Source of the DNA: Lepeophtheirus salmonis
Lineage: Eukaryota > Arthropoda > Copepoda > Siphonostomatoida > Caligidae
NCBI RefSeq assembly: GCF_016086655.4
Contig: NC_052141.2
Location: 12,152,001-12,216,000, forward strand
Reading direction: 5' to 3'
DNA: 64,000 nt
Below are positions 23,436 to 35,250 of the stretch, one piece after another (position 1 is the stretch's first letter; every line of letters starts with the position of its first letter). A program made the translations under genes and the position numbers. The notes below the pieces were generated by a model. The model was not told the origin of the DNA, ran no database searches, and worked only from the letters and a program-made list of their open reading frames with translations.

Positions 23436-24034
23436 GAATCATATAACAATAATAAGTATTATGACATAAGATAAAAAACAAATACGTCGGAACATTTATG
23501 ATAAATCGGTCTAGCAACCTATTCAGTCCGTAGAATGGAAAATTAATACGAGCGTATCACATGCTAACGGATCAAAGCAAATGACAACTCGGGATATTAT
23601 GCAAATTAAAAATTTGTAAAGTTCATAATATAGTTTTTTTATTCAGTACCTTAAGATCTTTTAGGCATATCGAGGCATTGTCCTACTAACAAAAACAAAT
23701 GCGAAAAGGGGAGATTCACAAGCCAAGGGATCATCATCCATCATAGGTCTTCACCACGTGAATAATTTTGAAACAGACCATTAGACAATTTATTTCTAGG
23801 AATTTTGCATAATATTATATTCTTCAACCCTTCAGAATTATCCTTTCTTTAGTTGAGGAGGTTATGTAATTTGAAATGTTCCGCCTTCTGTGATACTTAG
23901 AGATCACTAAAATATTCCAAGAATACGAGAGCAGCTTTTACTAGTTGACAATCTGAACAGGGTTTTTTTTTCCCCGAAACTTTTATCATTATTATTTAAT
24001 TATTGAAGAGAAAATATCTAAGTATAAAGTAATC

Positions 24035-24310
24035 ATTAGTGTGGGTGCTCATGAAAGGCAGAGGGTAACAGTGAGGTTTTGCTTGGGCATTATATGTATA
24101 AATTCTTGTTGGACTCAGAGTAGAATTGAGGATCGAAATTTAAGTAATTCCAGGCAAAATATACTCTGCCCATATACTGAGTGGATTTGTGTTTCTCTCC
24201 TTCTTCTCACGGCTGCTTGCAGCTGATTTAGTAAAACATAATAAAAGTTAAGCTCTTTTGCTCAAAAACATTCTTCAAATTGTGAGGCGTACCACGTTCA
24301 TTTTTGTTTA
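24035..24310 (+). repeat. Dispersed repeat family 1, best full-length copy (opposite orientation)
   Basis: The order runs 'catgaaaggcagagggtaac', 'ggactcagagtagaattgag', 'gatcgaaat', 'cggctgcttgcagctgattt', 'aataaaagttaagctctttt', 'attcttcaaattgtgaggcg', 'cacgttcatttttgtttac', the reverse complement of the copies left of 7.8 kb. This gives a unit length of about 270 bp. A 61-codon frame inside is not a gene. Confidence 0.7.
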
Positions 24311-25299
24311 CTTTTATTTTTAATAGCCGGTGGAACATATTAATTGCAGCACGTGTGATGCTAATCGGTGGGATTTTTTAGCTTGCCTATTTTAGGAATT
24401 GCCAACTTTAATTGTGAATTTTCTTTTCCTAAACTGTTGACATTATTGTATAAATCCTGAGAAGGGAACGTCCTTTTCTATATCAATCTGATAGGCATTG
24501 ATATAAATGGTGGGCTATCAAATTTGAAGAGTAAGGAGACGACAACAAAGGAAATTAGCCAAGTTAGTTTTTGAGATACGAAAATTTAGAACTGAACCGT
24601 CAATCTGTAACTACAAGTGTGTGCTACTGAATGACTCTGAATAACAACGAGAAGCTGTTGAAGAGGACCATTGATGATAATTACTAGCGTTATAAAACTC
24701 GCCTAGTTTATTTATTTATTTAGTTTTTGTTTTTTTTTTAAAGTTGCCAAGAGTAAATTTTCTTTCGCTAAGCTACGATTGTTGTTGTTTAATTCCTACA
24801 AAAGTTAGTAGTGTGGCGTTTTCTTTTCCCCAAACAAACAAGAAAGAATCACTAAACTTCTTTTTTTATTATAAGGGATCATTGTAACTTTTGAAGATTA
24901 AATCATATGTAAGGCTCTAAGAAATAAATTGCGTATGATAAATGTGCTCAGATCACACATTAAGGATCTCATTACTTATTTTTTTTTTTTTTTTTTTGAT
25001 AAATGGTTTACTAAGGAAGTAATTTTTCATGTCGTGTACATTGATATATCCTATGATTCATGTTTTGAGTGCTTTGGCCCTAACGATTTTTAACCTTATT
25101 ATGTATTTCTAGTAACTTATGTATTATTATAAAAACAACAGTGAATATTACGCCATGGCTTTCACGTTATTTAATCAAATTATAAAAACAATAGAAACTA
25201 TTGAGTAATCCATTCAATTTTTGATAGTGTTGACAACTGACAGGGGAGGAGGGTGACATAACTAGCGAATCGGTAAATGATGTGTTAGTAGTGTTATGT
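24311..25299. other. AT-rich intergenic DNA, no gene seen
   Basis: T-runs at about 24,980-24,997 and no exon-like stretch. Confidence 0.4.
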
Positions 25300-25470
25300 C
25301 AGTCCATTTTCATTCGGTCCAGTACAGCCTTAGAACGGGTCCATTGGACAGTCAGTACTATAACTGATTTCTTTTTTTTTTTAAATGGCCGAACTTTATA
25401 AGTTTTAGAACTGAACTGAACCGAGACTAAAATAGAACGGACTGCAGTCTTTAGTCCTAAATATCGACTG
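25300..25470. repeat. Dispersed repeat family 2, copy
   Basis: 'tcagtccattttcattcggtcc' (read in part), 'gaacgggtccattggacagtc', 'actgaaccgagactaaaata' and 'actgcagtctttagtcctaaa' share the alternating GGTCC/GACCGG composition of the copies at 0.2, 33.8 and 34.9 kb. Confidence 0.4.
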
Positions 25471-28085
25471 ATACAACTTTAGCTTTCAGTATGTAAAAAT
25501 TAAAAAAACCCAAAAAGAGATATGATAACTCTGATCAATAATATATAAACAAGAGAGAATAAAAAGGCCCTTGGTCCTTATTAGGGACCAAACACAGATT
25601 ATTTTTTTTCTAAAAATATTAATTTTTCAAAAAATACTTTCAATAAATTTAATTTATATAAATAAATATGGATTTTAAAAAAAAATCCAATAAATTTTTT
25701 GTGAATACCTATGGGTTTTTTTAATTTTTTTCCAAATAATTTAAATTTTGAAATTTAATTAAAATTAATTCCTTTTTTTACTTTTGTCAAAAAATTGCCG
25801 AATCGAAATTAACGAAAAAAATAGCAAAAAACTGTTATTTCGAAATGAGTAGAAGATTGGATTTATTACCATTGTAAAGAAAACCCCAAACCTACCAAGA
25901 TTTTTCGTATTTGCAAAAACAAAAAAAGTTATGGAAAATAACTTTGTCGAAAAACTAACCCTCAATTACAGGTTCATTTTGGCAAATATTGCAAAAATTA
26001 TGAAATAAAATGTACCGGAAATTGTTCCATTTCTTCTTAAAAATTGACTTTTAATGAGTAAAAGAGAAAAAAAAATGAAAAATTATTCATAAAACGACAG
26101 ATATTTTAGATAGACAGCAACTTTAAAATACAAACTTTACTTTATCTACAAATCCAATTTGCCTTTGGTAATGACAAATTTTTTTCCCCAAAGAAAATGA
26201 GACTGCAATTAGCAGAGTTTCCTTTTTTAACCTTAACTTTTTTATCACGAATATATTTAGAAAACGTCCTTATTCGCATAATTGTTTTTTTTAAGACGCG
26301 AGTCACTTTTAAAGTTGTAACTTCACCCTCTATCTAGTCTCCTTGAGCAGCTTCAAACAATAATTTTTGTGTTTGGGATAAAGAATAAGGCCCCTTATAT
26401 GAGACTACGAAACAAAAATCAGCCCCCCACCCCTCCATCTTAGCCTGACCATGTTCAAAAGAGACACCCATGCCAAATTCCACCTCTCATATTCCCAACA
26501 GTCTATGTAGCCATAAAAGACACACGAGCTCTATTATATCAACTACAATATAATATTAGACTATTAGTCTGCCTGTCCGCTAATAAAAACGCATAACCAG
26601 GATATTGATTTCATAAACAGAGACAGATACAACAGCCCTTAGACATAAAATAAAAGTTGTTCATAATTCTTTGACATAAGGATATGTTTCATTCTGGCCA
26701 GACCTGATTCCTGGGCTCTGGAGGGGATTTTTTGTTTTGTTTTTTGAAGTATGGGATGCAGATTCAAAAATGCAGCAAAAAAAAATAATAATAAAAATTA
26801 TGAATTACTGTACTGTACTGGGCAAAGGGGAGAACGTATAAATTGAATACAAATGAAAAAAGAAAAGGAATTAGGAAGAGGAGAACCAAGTTTGTCTTTG
26901 TATCTATTAATAAAATAATTCGAAATAAAATCTAAAATATGGGTACATCCTCCTAGTATATACAAATTATTATTATTTTCAATTTTATGATTGAAATTAA
27001 GTATAAGATAGTGGAATGGTAGATCCATTTCAATGCAAGCTCTTGTTCCTCTACACAATATTATGTTGGTATTCATTAGTTTCAAGTTCTAGCCTAGTAG
27101 GAAGACGAAGAATAATAAAACAAGTTTTTAATTATATATTTGATAAATTATTCCGTATTTATAAGTACTTATAGGTATTAATCTTCGAATGGGAAAAATA
27201 ATTATTCAGTGGACTAGGAGTTTAAGTAGATGTAGGTTGCTTATTATCAGTTTAGTCTAAGGATCGGTCTTTGAAACGCCCCCTTAAGACTCTCGGTTCT
27301 TGGGACACTCATTACTAGAACTGATTAAACAAAGAAGAAGAAGTAAAGCTGAGTTTGATATTATTTGAATATCATCAGAACCAGTAGATTTAGAGCTACA
27401 AAGATCCATAAAACTTATTCTTGGATCCTAAAAAGAAATAATAAGCATGAGAGTAAATTTATTAAATTTTTGAACAGAAATAAAGACATGTTTAGGGTGA
27501 TGGGAAAAGCATGAGTATCAAGTATTTATAATTAGCATATCGCATAATACCTTCCTAAAAAATGAACTTGTTAATAGGACGTGCTGAGCGTATATATATA
27601 TATATATACTTGTCGCTAAACCTCATCTAAAGTATCTATGATTATTTTTTATATTTTAAATCTACTTACTTTTCCTCTTTTATATAAAATTTAGCTACTG
27701 CCAAGGTAGTGGATAATAAAGGAGTGGTGCTTAGCGTCTGCATTCTGATTGGCTGAGCTGATTGACGTCACAAATGTTGTATTCACTCAGAAATGAAAAC
27801 AATAATATTCATATAGCAACGTGAGTTGATAATTTATCAGGGTGGTGGATGATATCATATCTCTCTTCAAAGTAATGGCCTGTTCAAGGGATATCGACTC
27901 TTAAGGCGAGATCCAATGAACAAGGGTTTCACTCCCTAGATCTCATCTACTTTAATGGAAAGATCGTTCATTGTGCAGGTACGTCTTCAAATGAAGATAA
28001 CTTGTGATTAGTCACTTCTGATCCCGTTAATAATTGTTCCTATACTTAAATTCCTTCATATCTTCCACTGAATCATCGTATACTT
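25471..28085. other. AT-rich intergenic DNA, no gene seen
   Basis: Frames here are short and rich in F, I, K and N. A (TA)n tract lies at about 27,592-27,608. No family was recognised. Confidence 0.4.
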
Positions 28086-28273
28086 CTACATATCAGAGCA
28101 AAGGTGTTCCATAAAACGACAGAATAATCGACTGAGATACCCAGTGAAGAGCAGAGAGAATTCTCCACCTAGAGCTCGTTCTTGGAAATTATTGAAAGTC
28201 AACTGTGTTTCGTCTTCTACTCTAATAAAACTATTCAATGAATAAGAGTCCTTCAATTTCCTGGATGTATATA
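28086..28273 (-). other. Exon-like open stretch, unidentified
   Basis: On the minus strand an acceptor-like TATACATCCAG is followed by about 57 open codons (including FNNFQERALGGEF and GYLSRLFCRFMEHLC), ending in TAG. The composition is less AT-driven than its surroundings. No poly(A) signal lies close by and no family is recognised, so it may be an old transposon scrap. Confidence 0.2.
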
Positions 28274-29935
28274 ACACAGAAATCACTCATCTCTATCACA
28301 TTTATAGCAATTCCATTTATAGGTTCGTGATATAGGGTATATACGGATAATTATATAAGCTGGACACTTTTAAGCCCACGCCTGATTACTTTATTAGTAC
28401 TGAGTCACTTGTCATTGGAACATGATTCTAGACTAGTAAAGATAATGTGCTTTATGAAATAAATAACAAACTTCTTAACTTCTGTAGACTTATGTTAAAA
28501 TATCTTAATTTCATTGAAATTCCCAAACCTATTGAGTTGGGAATCCTTCTCCAAACAGTCAAATTGCTTGTCACCATATTAGAATATTACTCTTCCAAAG
28601 ATCTAGGATCTCGACACAAATGAATAAATTATTAAATGTTTTCCATACGATAATTATAAGTAATTTTACTGAAAACAATGGTTCAAATGTAACAAGTGTT
28701 GATACGATTGTTTTAGTATTGATTGAAAAAATAATAAAGTATCAATGATATTCTTCAAAATTTACATTCTCTATTTATGAGTACTCTGTTGTTTTTTATT
28801 TGATTGATTTATTCAGTTTTATTTGGGAGATGCAAATGCTATTTTGTTATTGTGATTGTTGTGAGGCGAGTATAAATCTCAAAATCCTTCCTATTATTAG
28901 TTGTAGAACTATTATTGGTATGTAATACGAACTATTGCAAGCAATATGAAAGTGGGAAATCTTAAGAAAATGTGATTTCCCGAGTATTATTCAAATGTTT
29001 ACTAAAATATATATATATATATCTTCCTGGAGAGAAAAAAGTAAAAATCACAAGACTTATTCAGTGCATCATCATCTTGACTTTTGTTAGCAACATAAAC
29101 TCTATATAAACAATAATAACAAATTAAGATCTAGTTGTACGTTTATTTTTTTCACAGGAGGGTTTTATGTTAAAAAAAATAATATTCACTTATTTTAAAT
29201 ATATTTAATATTGCTTCATATAATGTTTGTTTTTTATTATAAAACTATTCCTAATATTAAGATAATAGTGAGTATCCCCTATCTAAAGAAAATTGAAAAA
29301 CATTTACAAATGATTAGATGTAATTGCTCAATCCCAACTACTACAAGTAAATAGTAATAGTTGTCTGCCGTATTATATTCATAAACCTAGAGAGATGCTC
29401 AAACATATTTTTTTTTTTTCATACCCACAAGGGTACAATATGAAAATAAAATGTAATTCCCCCTTTATAGTGCCAGGCCCAGTTGCAAGTAGAAAATATT
29501 CCATTTTGATTTCAATTCCTTGTAATTTTTTGAGCAAAATACGAGTATGGGCTAGCGTTTTCCACACATATGTAATGTCATTAAAATGGGCTTGCTTACT
29601 TCTGTCATAACTACTTTTTTTTTCAATTCTCTTCCACCCTTATTTTACTTGAACAACAAACTGGAAAGGTTGTGTTAAATACATACTCAAATCTGTCAGG
29701 GAAAAATTGTACGCAACAAAAAGAGGAGAGGTGCAAACTTCTTTGTGCCTCTGAGTGAATCGATGTTTAGACTTAGAGATGTAAATCGTGTGTATTTTTA
29801 AGCTGGCCCTCTATTTTGGAATTGGTAATCTACAGAATTAACTTTATTTTCCTATGATGTTGTCATTATTATCTAATTCCGGAGTAGTGAACTTATTTTT
29901 CTACTACATTCAGTTGTATTCAAAACCTGATTAAA
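28274..29935. other. AT-rich intergenic DNA, no gene seen
   Basis: A (TA)n tract lies at about 29,007-29,022. The 71- and 62-codon frames at 29.4-29.6 kb are opposite-strand mirror frames without motif support. Confidence 0.4.
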
Positions 29936-29939
29936 TATT

Positions 29940-30180
29940 TGTGAGTGTTCATAAAAGACGGAGGGTAACCTTGACGATTGATTGCTGACTTATAATTGTA
30001 AGTCCTAATTGTACTCAGAGTGGAATTGAGAGTCGTCATGGGAGTCAATCTAGCCTAAGCCATTCTCCTTGCCACGGCTAATTGGAATAGATTAAATAAA
30101 ACGTCATAACATCTAAGCTGCTCTTCTTCAAAACACTCTTCATATTGTCAGGGTTACCATGCTATTTTCATGGGTGTTTT
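29940..30180 (+). repeat. Dispersed repeat family 1, copy (opposite orientation)
   Basis: 'gttcataaaagacggagggtaac', 'tcagagtggaattgaga', 'cacggctaattggaatagat', 'taaataaaacgtcataacat', 'ctaagctgctcttcttcaaa', 'attgtcagggttaccatg' line up block by block with the copies at 24.0 and 42.0 kb. Confidence 0.7.
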
Positions 30181-30439
30181 TTTTTACCATGAACAAAAAA
30201 CACACGGTTTTCCTCACCATATGTATTTTATCTCTATGGTGAATCCACGTTTAGACTGCCATGCGATAAATAAAGAATATAAGCGACATTTTTGCTCATA
30301 TCCGGCATTGATTGTACATATAATGGACATTTGTAATTTAATAAATACATGATAACGTTTGTTTTACTGTATGGAGAGGAGCATATCCTTTCTGAAAGAA
30401 ACAATTTATTTAATTGTGCCCTACTTACTACACGTCGTT

Positions 30440-31000
30440 ACCTTTATTGTATCACGCAGCCTTCCTTACAAAAAGAAATAGCTTCCCAACTTATGAATTT
30501 TCATTATACAATAATAGTTTTTAAAAAATTAAAAGATCTAGAAGTGTTTATACAGCTTTATCCCTGAAATGATTTTCCTTGGGAAACGACGATGGATGGA
30601 AGAGAGATAAAATACTTCCCAACTCTCTCTTTGCAATAACATAAGATTATAAGGAATTTTTTTTTAAATTAACAAAGACATTTAGTCCATTTTATCTTTG
30701 TGATTGTTGGCAGATATACTGTATATTTGTGTGTTTGTGAGGTAACGCCCTGACTAAGAACATAAGTAACAAATTATGTACTTTAAACTGTTTTATCGGA
30801 AATATTTTAGTGTATCTCACAACCTTTCCTCGATAATAAAATAAGAGGAGGAAACAAAATCTGAAGGTAGAACCCCAATTATTCCCCACCAATATGGAAT
30901 TATTATTCAATAATTATAGGGAATTGTTCAAATTTTGGAAGTAGCTAATTTGATTACTACCAATTAATGACGTAAATCATCTATAGTTGATATCAAAATA
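30440..31000. repeat. Dispersed repeat family 3, fragments
   Basis: 'tattgtatcacgcagccttc' at about 30,445 and, inverted, 'tatactgtatatttgtgtgt' to 'gtgaggtaacgccctgacta' plus 'tatggaattattattcaata' at 30,715-30,915 recur in the 23.3 and 34.0-kb copies. Fragments in both orientations suggest more than one insertion. Confidence 0.45.
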
Positions 31001-31349
31001 CTGTGTTAATTTAATATGTTAGTCAAGTAGGCCCATAGTCAACTTCTCCGTTGTTATCCTCTGGGTTATAAGCCCTAAAGATATTTTAGTGTATGAGTAT
31101 TTTTTTGCTGGAAACTTCCATAGCTTTTCTATTTTCTAATGCTCCTATCATTATTCTTGAAAACACCAATATTTTCTTATTAAAATCTGGGGATATTATG
31201 TTGGAGATATTTGAGGTCAAAAAATATGGTCAAGGTCAGTATTTTTTTATAACTCAATAGCCATCAAATGATGTATTATATGAATTCATTAGCTGAGTGC
31301 TTTACGAAACACACAATTCAAAGTACAAGGGTTTTCAAGACGAATTTTG

Positions 31350-31435
31350 ATTAAAGCTTCATGACAGCTAAGTATCCACCCTCACAATCATTCTTCAAAA
31401 CTGTCAGGTTTAACATGTTCATTTTTGGTTTCGTT
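31350..31435 (+). repeat. Dispersed repeat family 1, end fragment
   Basis: 'catgacagctaagtatccac', 'cattcttcaaaactgtcagg', 'aacatgttcatttttggttt' are the terminal blocks of the family only. Confidence 0.55.
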
Positions 31436-33072
31436 TTTTTATAACATATTGGTAGATCAGCTTATTTTAACTATTTTTTACTACAAAAAGCCCGGCCCTT
31501 TTCAATTATAGTATTATTCTCATACAAATAGTCATGTCCAAATTATGTTAAGTTTATTTATTTGCATTTTATGCTTTTATTTACATTTTTTGCATTTTCG
31601 ACCTTTATGTGCATTTTTAGTTAGAAAATGTGTATTAATGCAATTGTTCCATGGTAACAGCCCGAATTACACATTTTTTTAATTTTTCCCCTCTAAAACA
31701 AAAGAGCTAAGTCTCTTAGGTTCCCCACCCCATCTATTCTATCCATCTTACCGCCAAAGCTATAGAGGGTTTTACTTTCCATTTTTCCTCTATAAATATC
31801 AAGTGCATCCATTTTTCTTCTCATTACCGATATATAACAACTCTATTGGAAAGCATTTAGCTTTTAATGATTTTTATTTGCATATTTATTATATGCAAAT
31901 AAATTATTATTTCCTTCTCGAAAATATTCTTCCAATTATTATCATTGTTACCATGTTGATTAGCGGTTTCTTTTTTTTTTTCTTTTAAATGCTTACAATT
32001 TACAACCTTAGATATATCTCTCTCTCTTTCTTTGTGTGTATGTTGAAGTTTGAGACTTCCTCATTTAAGGATGTACCTAAATCAATTGTTTTGCAATGTG
32101 TATTCTTAATTGGTCATGCAGTTTATACTCAATCCCAATGAATTTACACATATGTAGGTATATAACGTATTGTACCTTTGGAAATGTTTTTGTGGCAGAA
32201 AGAGTTGATATTATTATGTATTTAGTATTTACATAAGTATTCCTCAGTTGACACCATTTACATAAATATTTACTAAATACTTATATATAATGTGCCATTA
32301 GGCATGAGTATTTATTTACATATATGTGTATAAATAAGGGATTTGAGGCAATTCATTGAATTGATGACATAATCGGAAGGAAACAAGTTACGTGTTATCA
32401 CACAACCAGGTTGTTATGTCCTATTGAAGTTTTTGATTAGTCCTACAATATCATATGTTATACAATGTACTAATAATTTTTATATTGTTGTCTTTTAAGT
32501 GACTTTCAAAACGGCGTTATTTCGTTAACAACAAAATATAAATTGTATTTTGTCGTCACCTATCGATTTGACTGTTTCTTTTCTCCTAGTCAACAACAAA
32601 GTTTACTTAACAATTTTTTTGCAAGGTAACGCCGTGATTAATACCATATTTTATTAAGAGCGTATTCATTATGAATGTTAATGACAGCATAGTCAGTGAC
32701 CTAGAGATTCGGGGATTCAGTATCTTTGCTAATTACTTCTTTCTATCTTAAATGGTGATGATTTTAAAATATTTCTTAGAATGTATCGCACAGTCGAATA
32801 TTATAAACCATTATATTATATTAGTAATCTATAGGTAAGGTGGTGGTGGTCAATGAACCTTGTTTTTTTAGAAATTATGATAATCCTATTAGTTATATAT
32901 TTGATGATGAGATGAGCTAAACGTATGATGAGATAATATGTTTATCTCATTTGATATTCATAAACAATGCACATATTATGTACGTGAATGTAATCAAATC
33001 AACATAATTTATTTTTTCGTTTATATCTGTGTATTCATATATCCAATAAAGATTATCTCTCATTCATTTCAG
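31436..33072. other. AT-rich DNA 5' of the phospholipase exon, presumed intron
   Basis: No upstream phospholipase exon was found: nothing encodes the W-CG-x-GN calcium loop ending in CC-R with a 2-base overhang. The last bases (about 33,050-33,072) form the acceptor CATTCATTTCAG of the next exon. Confidence 0.4.
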
Positions 33073-33556
33073 ATCCCATGACCTTTGTCTCACTGTGACT
33101 GGAGAGTATTTATCTCCAGGAGACTGCAAGAATGGCTTGTGTAACTACTCACCTGTTACCCGTAGTCCATGTCAATGTGATCTCCAATTTGTGCGATGCC
33201 TTCGCTCCGCCAAGACAAAAGTAGCAAATGCCCTAGGACGTCTTTTTTTTAACATTGCTGGTCTAACATGCTACAAATATGAGCATCCAGTAAAGCGATG
33301 TACGGAGTTTGCTCGTCCCCAAATCACTCGATTCCCTCCCTGGCTCCTCTCTGCCATGCATATCAATCCATCTCCCAAGAGACCTCGATGCAAACGCTAT
33401 GAACTAGATAAATCAAAGCCCAAGATTTGGCAGTTCTTTGAGACTTTCTATGAAGAAAATAATGCTAGGAGTGAAGAGCCAAGATCTTCACAATTGCCTC
33501 TTCTACAAAAGTTCTTTCTAGACATTTTTATGAGTTTAATTGATCCTATTCGGTGA
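33073..33556 (+). CDS. Last exon of a group III (bee-venom type) secreted phospholipase A2, partial
   Basis: Family enzymes hydrolyse the sn-2 ester of phospholipids outside the cell, with calcium. After a CATTCATTTCAG acceptor, the exon starts with one base finishing an Arg-type codon and reads SHDLC, the catalytic HD dyad of the R-x-HD-x-C motif. Next come G-x-C-K-N-G-L-C, CQCDLQFVRCL (its Asp matches the second active-site Asp) and LFFNIAGLTCYKYEHPVKRC (the CY-x-x-EHP block with the conserved Tyr). After that it has CKRYELDKSKPKIWQFF and a 40-residue tail without Cys, ending in TGA at 33554-33556. Spacing of the Cys residues agrees with bee-venom PLA2. The upstream exon with the signal peptide and calcium loop was not found, and a large intron or a location left of the window is possible. 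A possible poly(A) signal AATAAA lies at 33772-33777. The first GTG in frame (33095) is not a start. Confidence 0.88.
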
Positions 33557-33799
33557 AGAAATCAACCAGAACAGACACAAACTAACTTTTTTTATAGGAA
33601 ATCATTAGCGTCGATAACTACTTTTCAAGAACTGGACTAAAATACAGTTAAATTTATTTATTCTTAGATTTTTGATTATTGACAAATGGGCATTTTATTT
33701 ACAAACACTTTCATAATATCAAAAACTTATTTTATCCCTCCCCTAAAGAAACCATTTTTTTAAATACATATAATAAATACTAAAGGACCCTAGAGTCAT

Positions 33800-34000
33800 T
33801 TAATAAATAGAAGTGTTGGATCGGTCCTAGGACTGTTCTTTATTTTTCTCCTTTCAGTCTTTTTTTCTAATCGGTCCGGTCTTTTTTACCACTCATTAGT
33901 CCTACAGTCCTAGTCATATCTTTATTTTCTTCACTCCTAGCTAGAATTGAAGAATATGAAAACGAAAAAAATAATTAATGCTAGCTAGAACGTTTAATAC
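33800..34000 (+). repeat. Dispersed repeat family 2, copy
   Basis: 'ggtcctaggactgttcttta', 'aatcggtccggtctttttta', 'tcctagctagaattgaagaa' and 'taatgctagctagaacg' match the copy at 0.25-0.42 kb. A second block ('catttcagctgtgtagttac', 'ataaaagacc', 'aggaccggtgctag') at 34,395-34,450 is its other end, so family 3 (next entry) appears inserted into this copy. Confidence 0.55.
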
Positions 34001-34004
34001 TTGA

Positions 34005-34290
34005 CACGCCACAACATGTATTGTATTATGCAATCTTTCCTTCAGAAAGGAACAGGGCCAAAAGGCCCAAAATCAGTTGGAAGTTAGCCAATCCTTCCCA
34101 ACTATGGAACTTTTGTTCAATGATTTTTGGTAATTGTTCGCAGCTCAACTATAGCTAATTATAATTCAACCAATCAACGTTCAGTACACTCATTAAGGTA
34201 AAATAAGTGGAAACATCGACAGATGACAATTAAAGGGACTGTATATTTTTGTACTTGTGAAGTAACACTGTGTTGAGTATAATTAATCGT
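34005..34290 (+). repeat. Dispersed repeat family 3, most complete copy
   Basis: Blocks in order: 'gtattgtattatgcaatctt', 'aaaggaacagggccaaaagg', 'ttagccaatccttcccaact', 'atggaacttttgttcaatga', 'attcaaccaatcaacgttca', 'catcgacagatgacaatt' and 'gtgaagtaacactgtgttga'. It is about 285 bp long and shows no coding capacity. Confidence 0.55.
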
Positions 34291-34889
34291 TCTATCTACA
34301 CACTTCTTACTTTAAACTTTAGGTATCTCGTCTCATTGAAAGAGACTATGCTAAAACTTCAACAGCTGATATGAAGTAGATAATAACTACGTCATTTCAG
34401 CTGTGTAGTTACTATAAAAGACCAATAAGGACCGGTGCTAGAGCTGATAAAATTAAGCCGGACCGTACTCCAATCTTCTTAGCCCGATCCAACCCTAATA
34501 AATTCAGATATTATGAGTATTGACGTGCAATAAATGAAATTCTGACCTTAATTTTTCTTCTAATCCAAGAAACAAGATAGCTTTACATCTTATTAAAAAA
34601 AAGTAAATACAAATATGAGTCGAGCCCATGCTCATGATAATGTCCTTTCTTTTCAATTACACAACTCCTATCTTTTTTAATTTCCTCCTACAAGATAAAA
34701 TCAATGACAGATCTGTGCCATGTAAGTAGAGATTCCTCCTAATAATTTAATTAATTATCGATGTAGTTATGTAAATTAATTAGGTGTAGTCTTTATCTCT
34801 CGTTTTCGGGAGTGTACATATGTGATTAATAAACCATAAAGAAGTTATAATTCCACCCAATCCCTCTCAAAGGAAATGGAGTCCCCTAC

Positions 34890-35250
34890 GAATCCTTGAT
34901 TAATATTCCTTCATTTTTATTATATCTTTTTTGATTAACAATCTATTCTGGTCTAGTGTTCTATTTGTCTTTATTTATTCGGACCAGTCCAGTCTTAGGG
35001 ACGTTCTTTAAGACAGTTAGTCCTTGGTATTTGTCCTAAAAATGGCATTGGTTTATTAAGCCAATAAAATGTATGAGGTATGTATTAAAGAATAGAAAAC
35101 ATCTTGCATAAAAATATACCACCTTCAATGATATCACAAAGGATCCATTTTAACTTCTTTACGGACCGAAAACTGGGACTTGACCGGACTGGACTGAAAT
35201 GTACCACGTTCCTAAATAAAGACCAATACAACACTATTCTGGGCTCAATA
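34890..35250. repeat. Dispersed repeat family 2, rearranged copies
   Basis: 'ggaccagtccagtcttaggg', 'cagttagtccttggtatttg' and 'ggacttgaccggactggact' carry the same GGACC/CCGGTC blocks in a jumbled order. The 60-codon frame here is not a gene. Confidence 0.4.
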
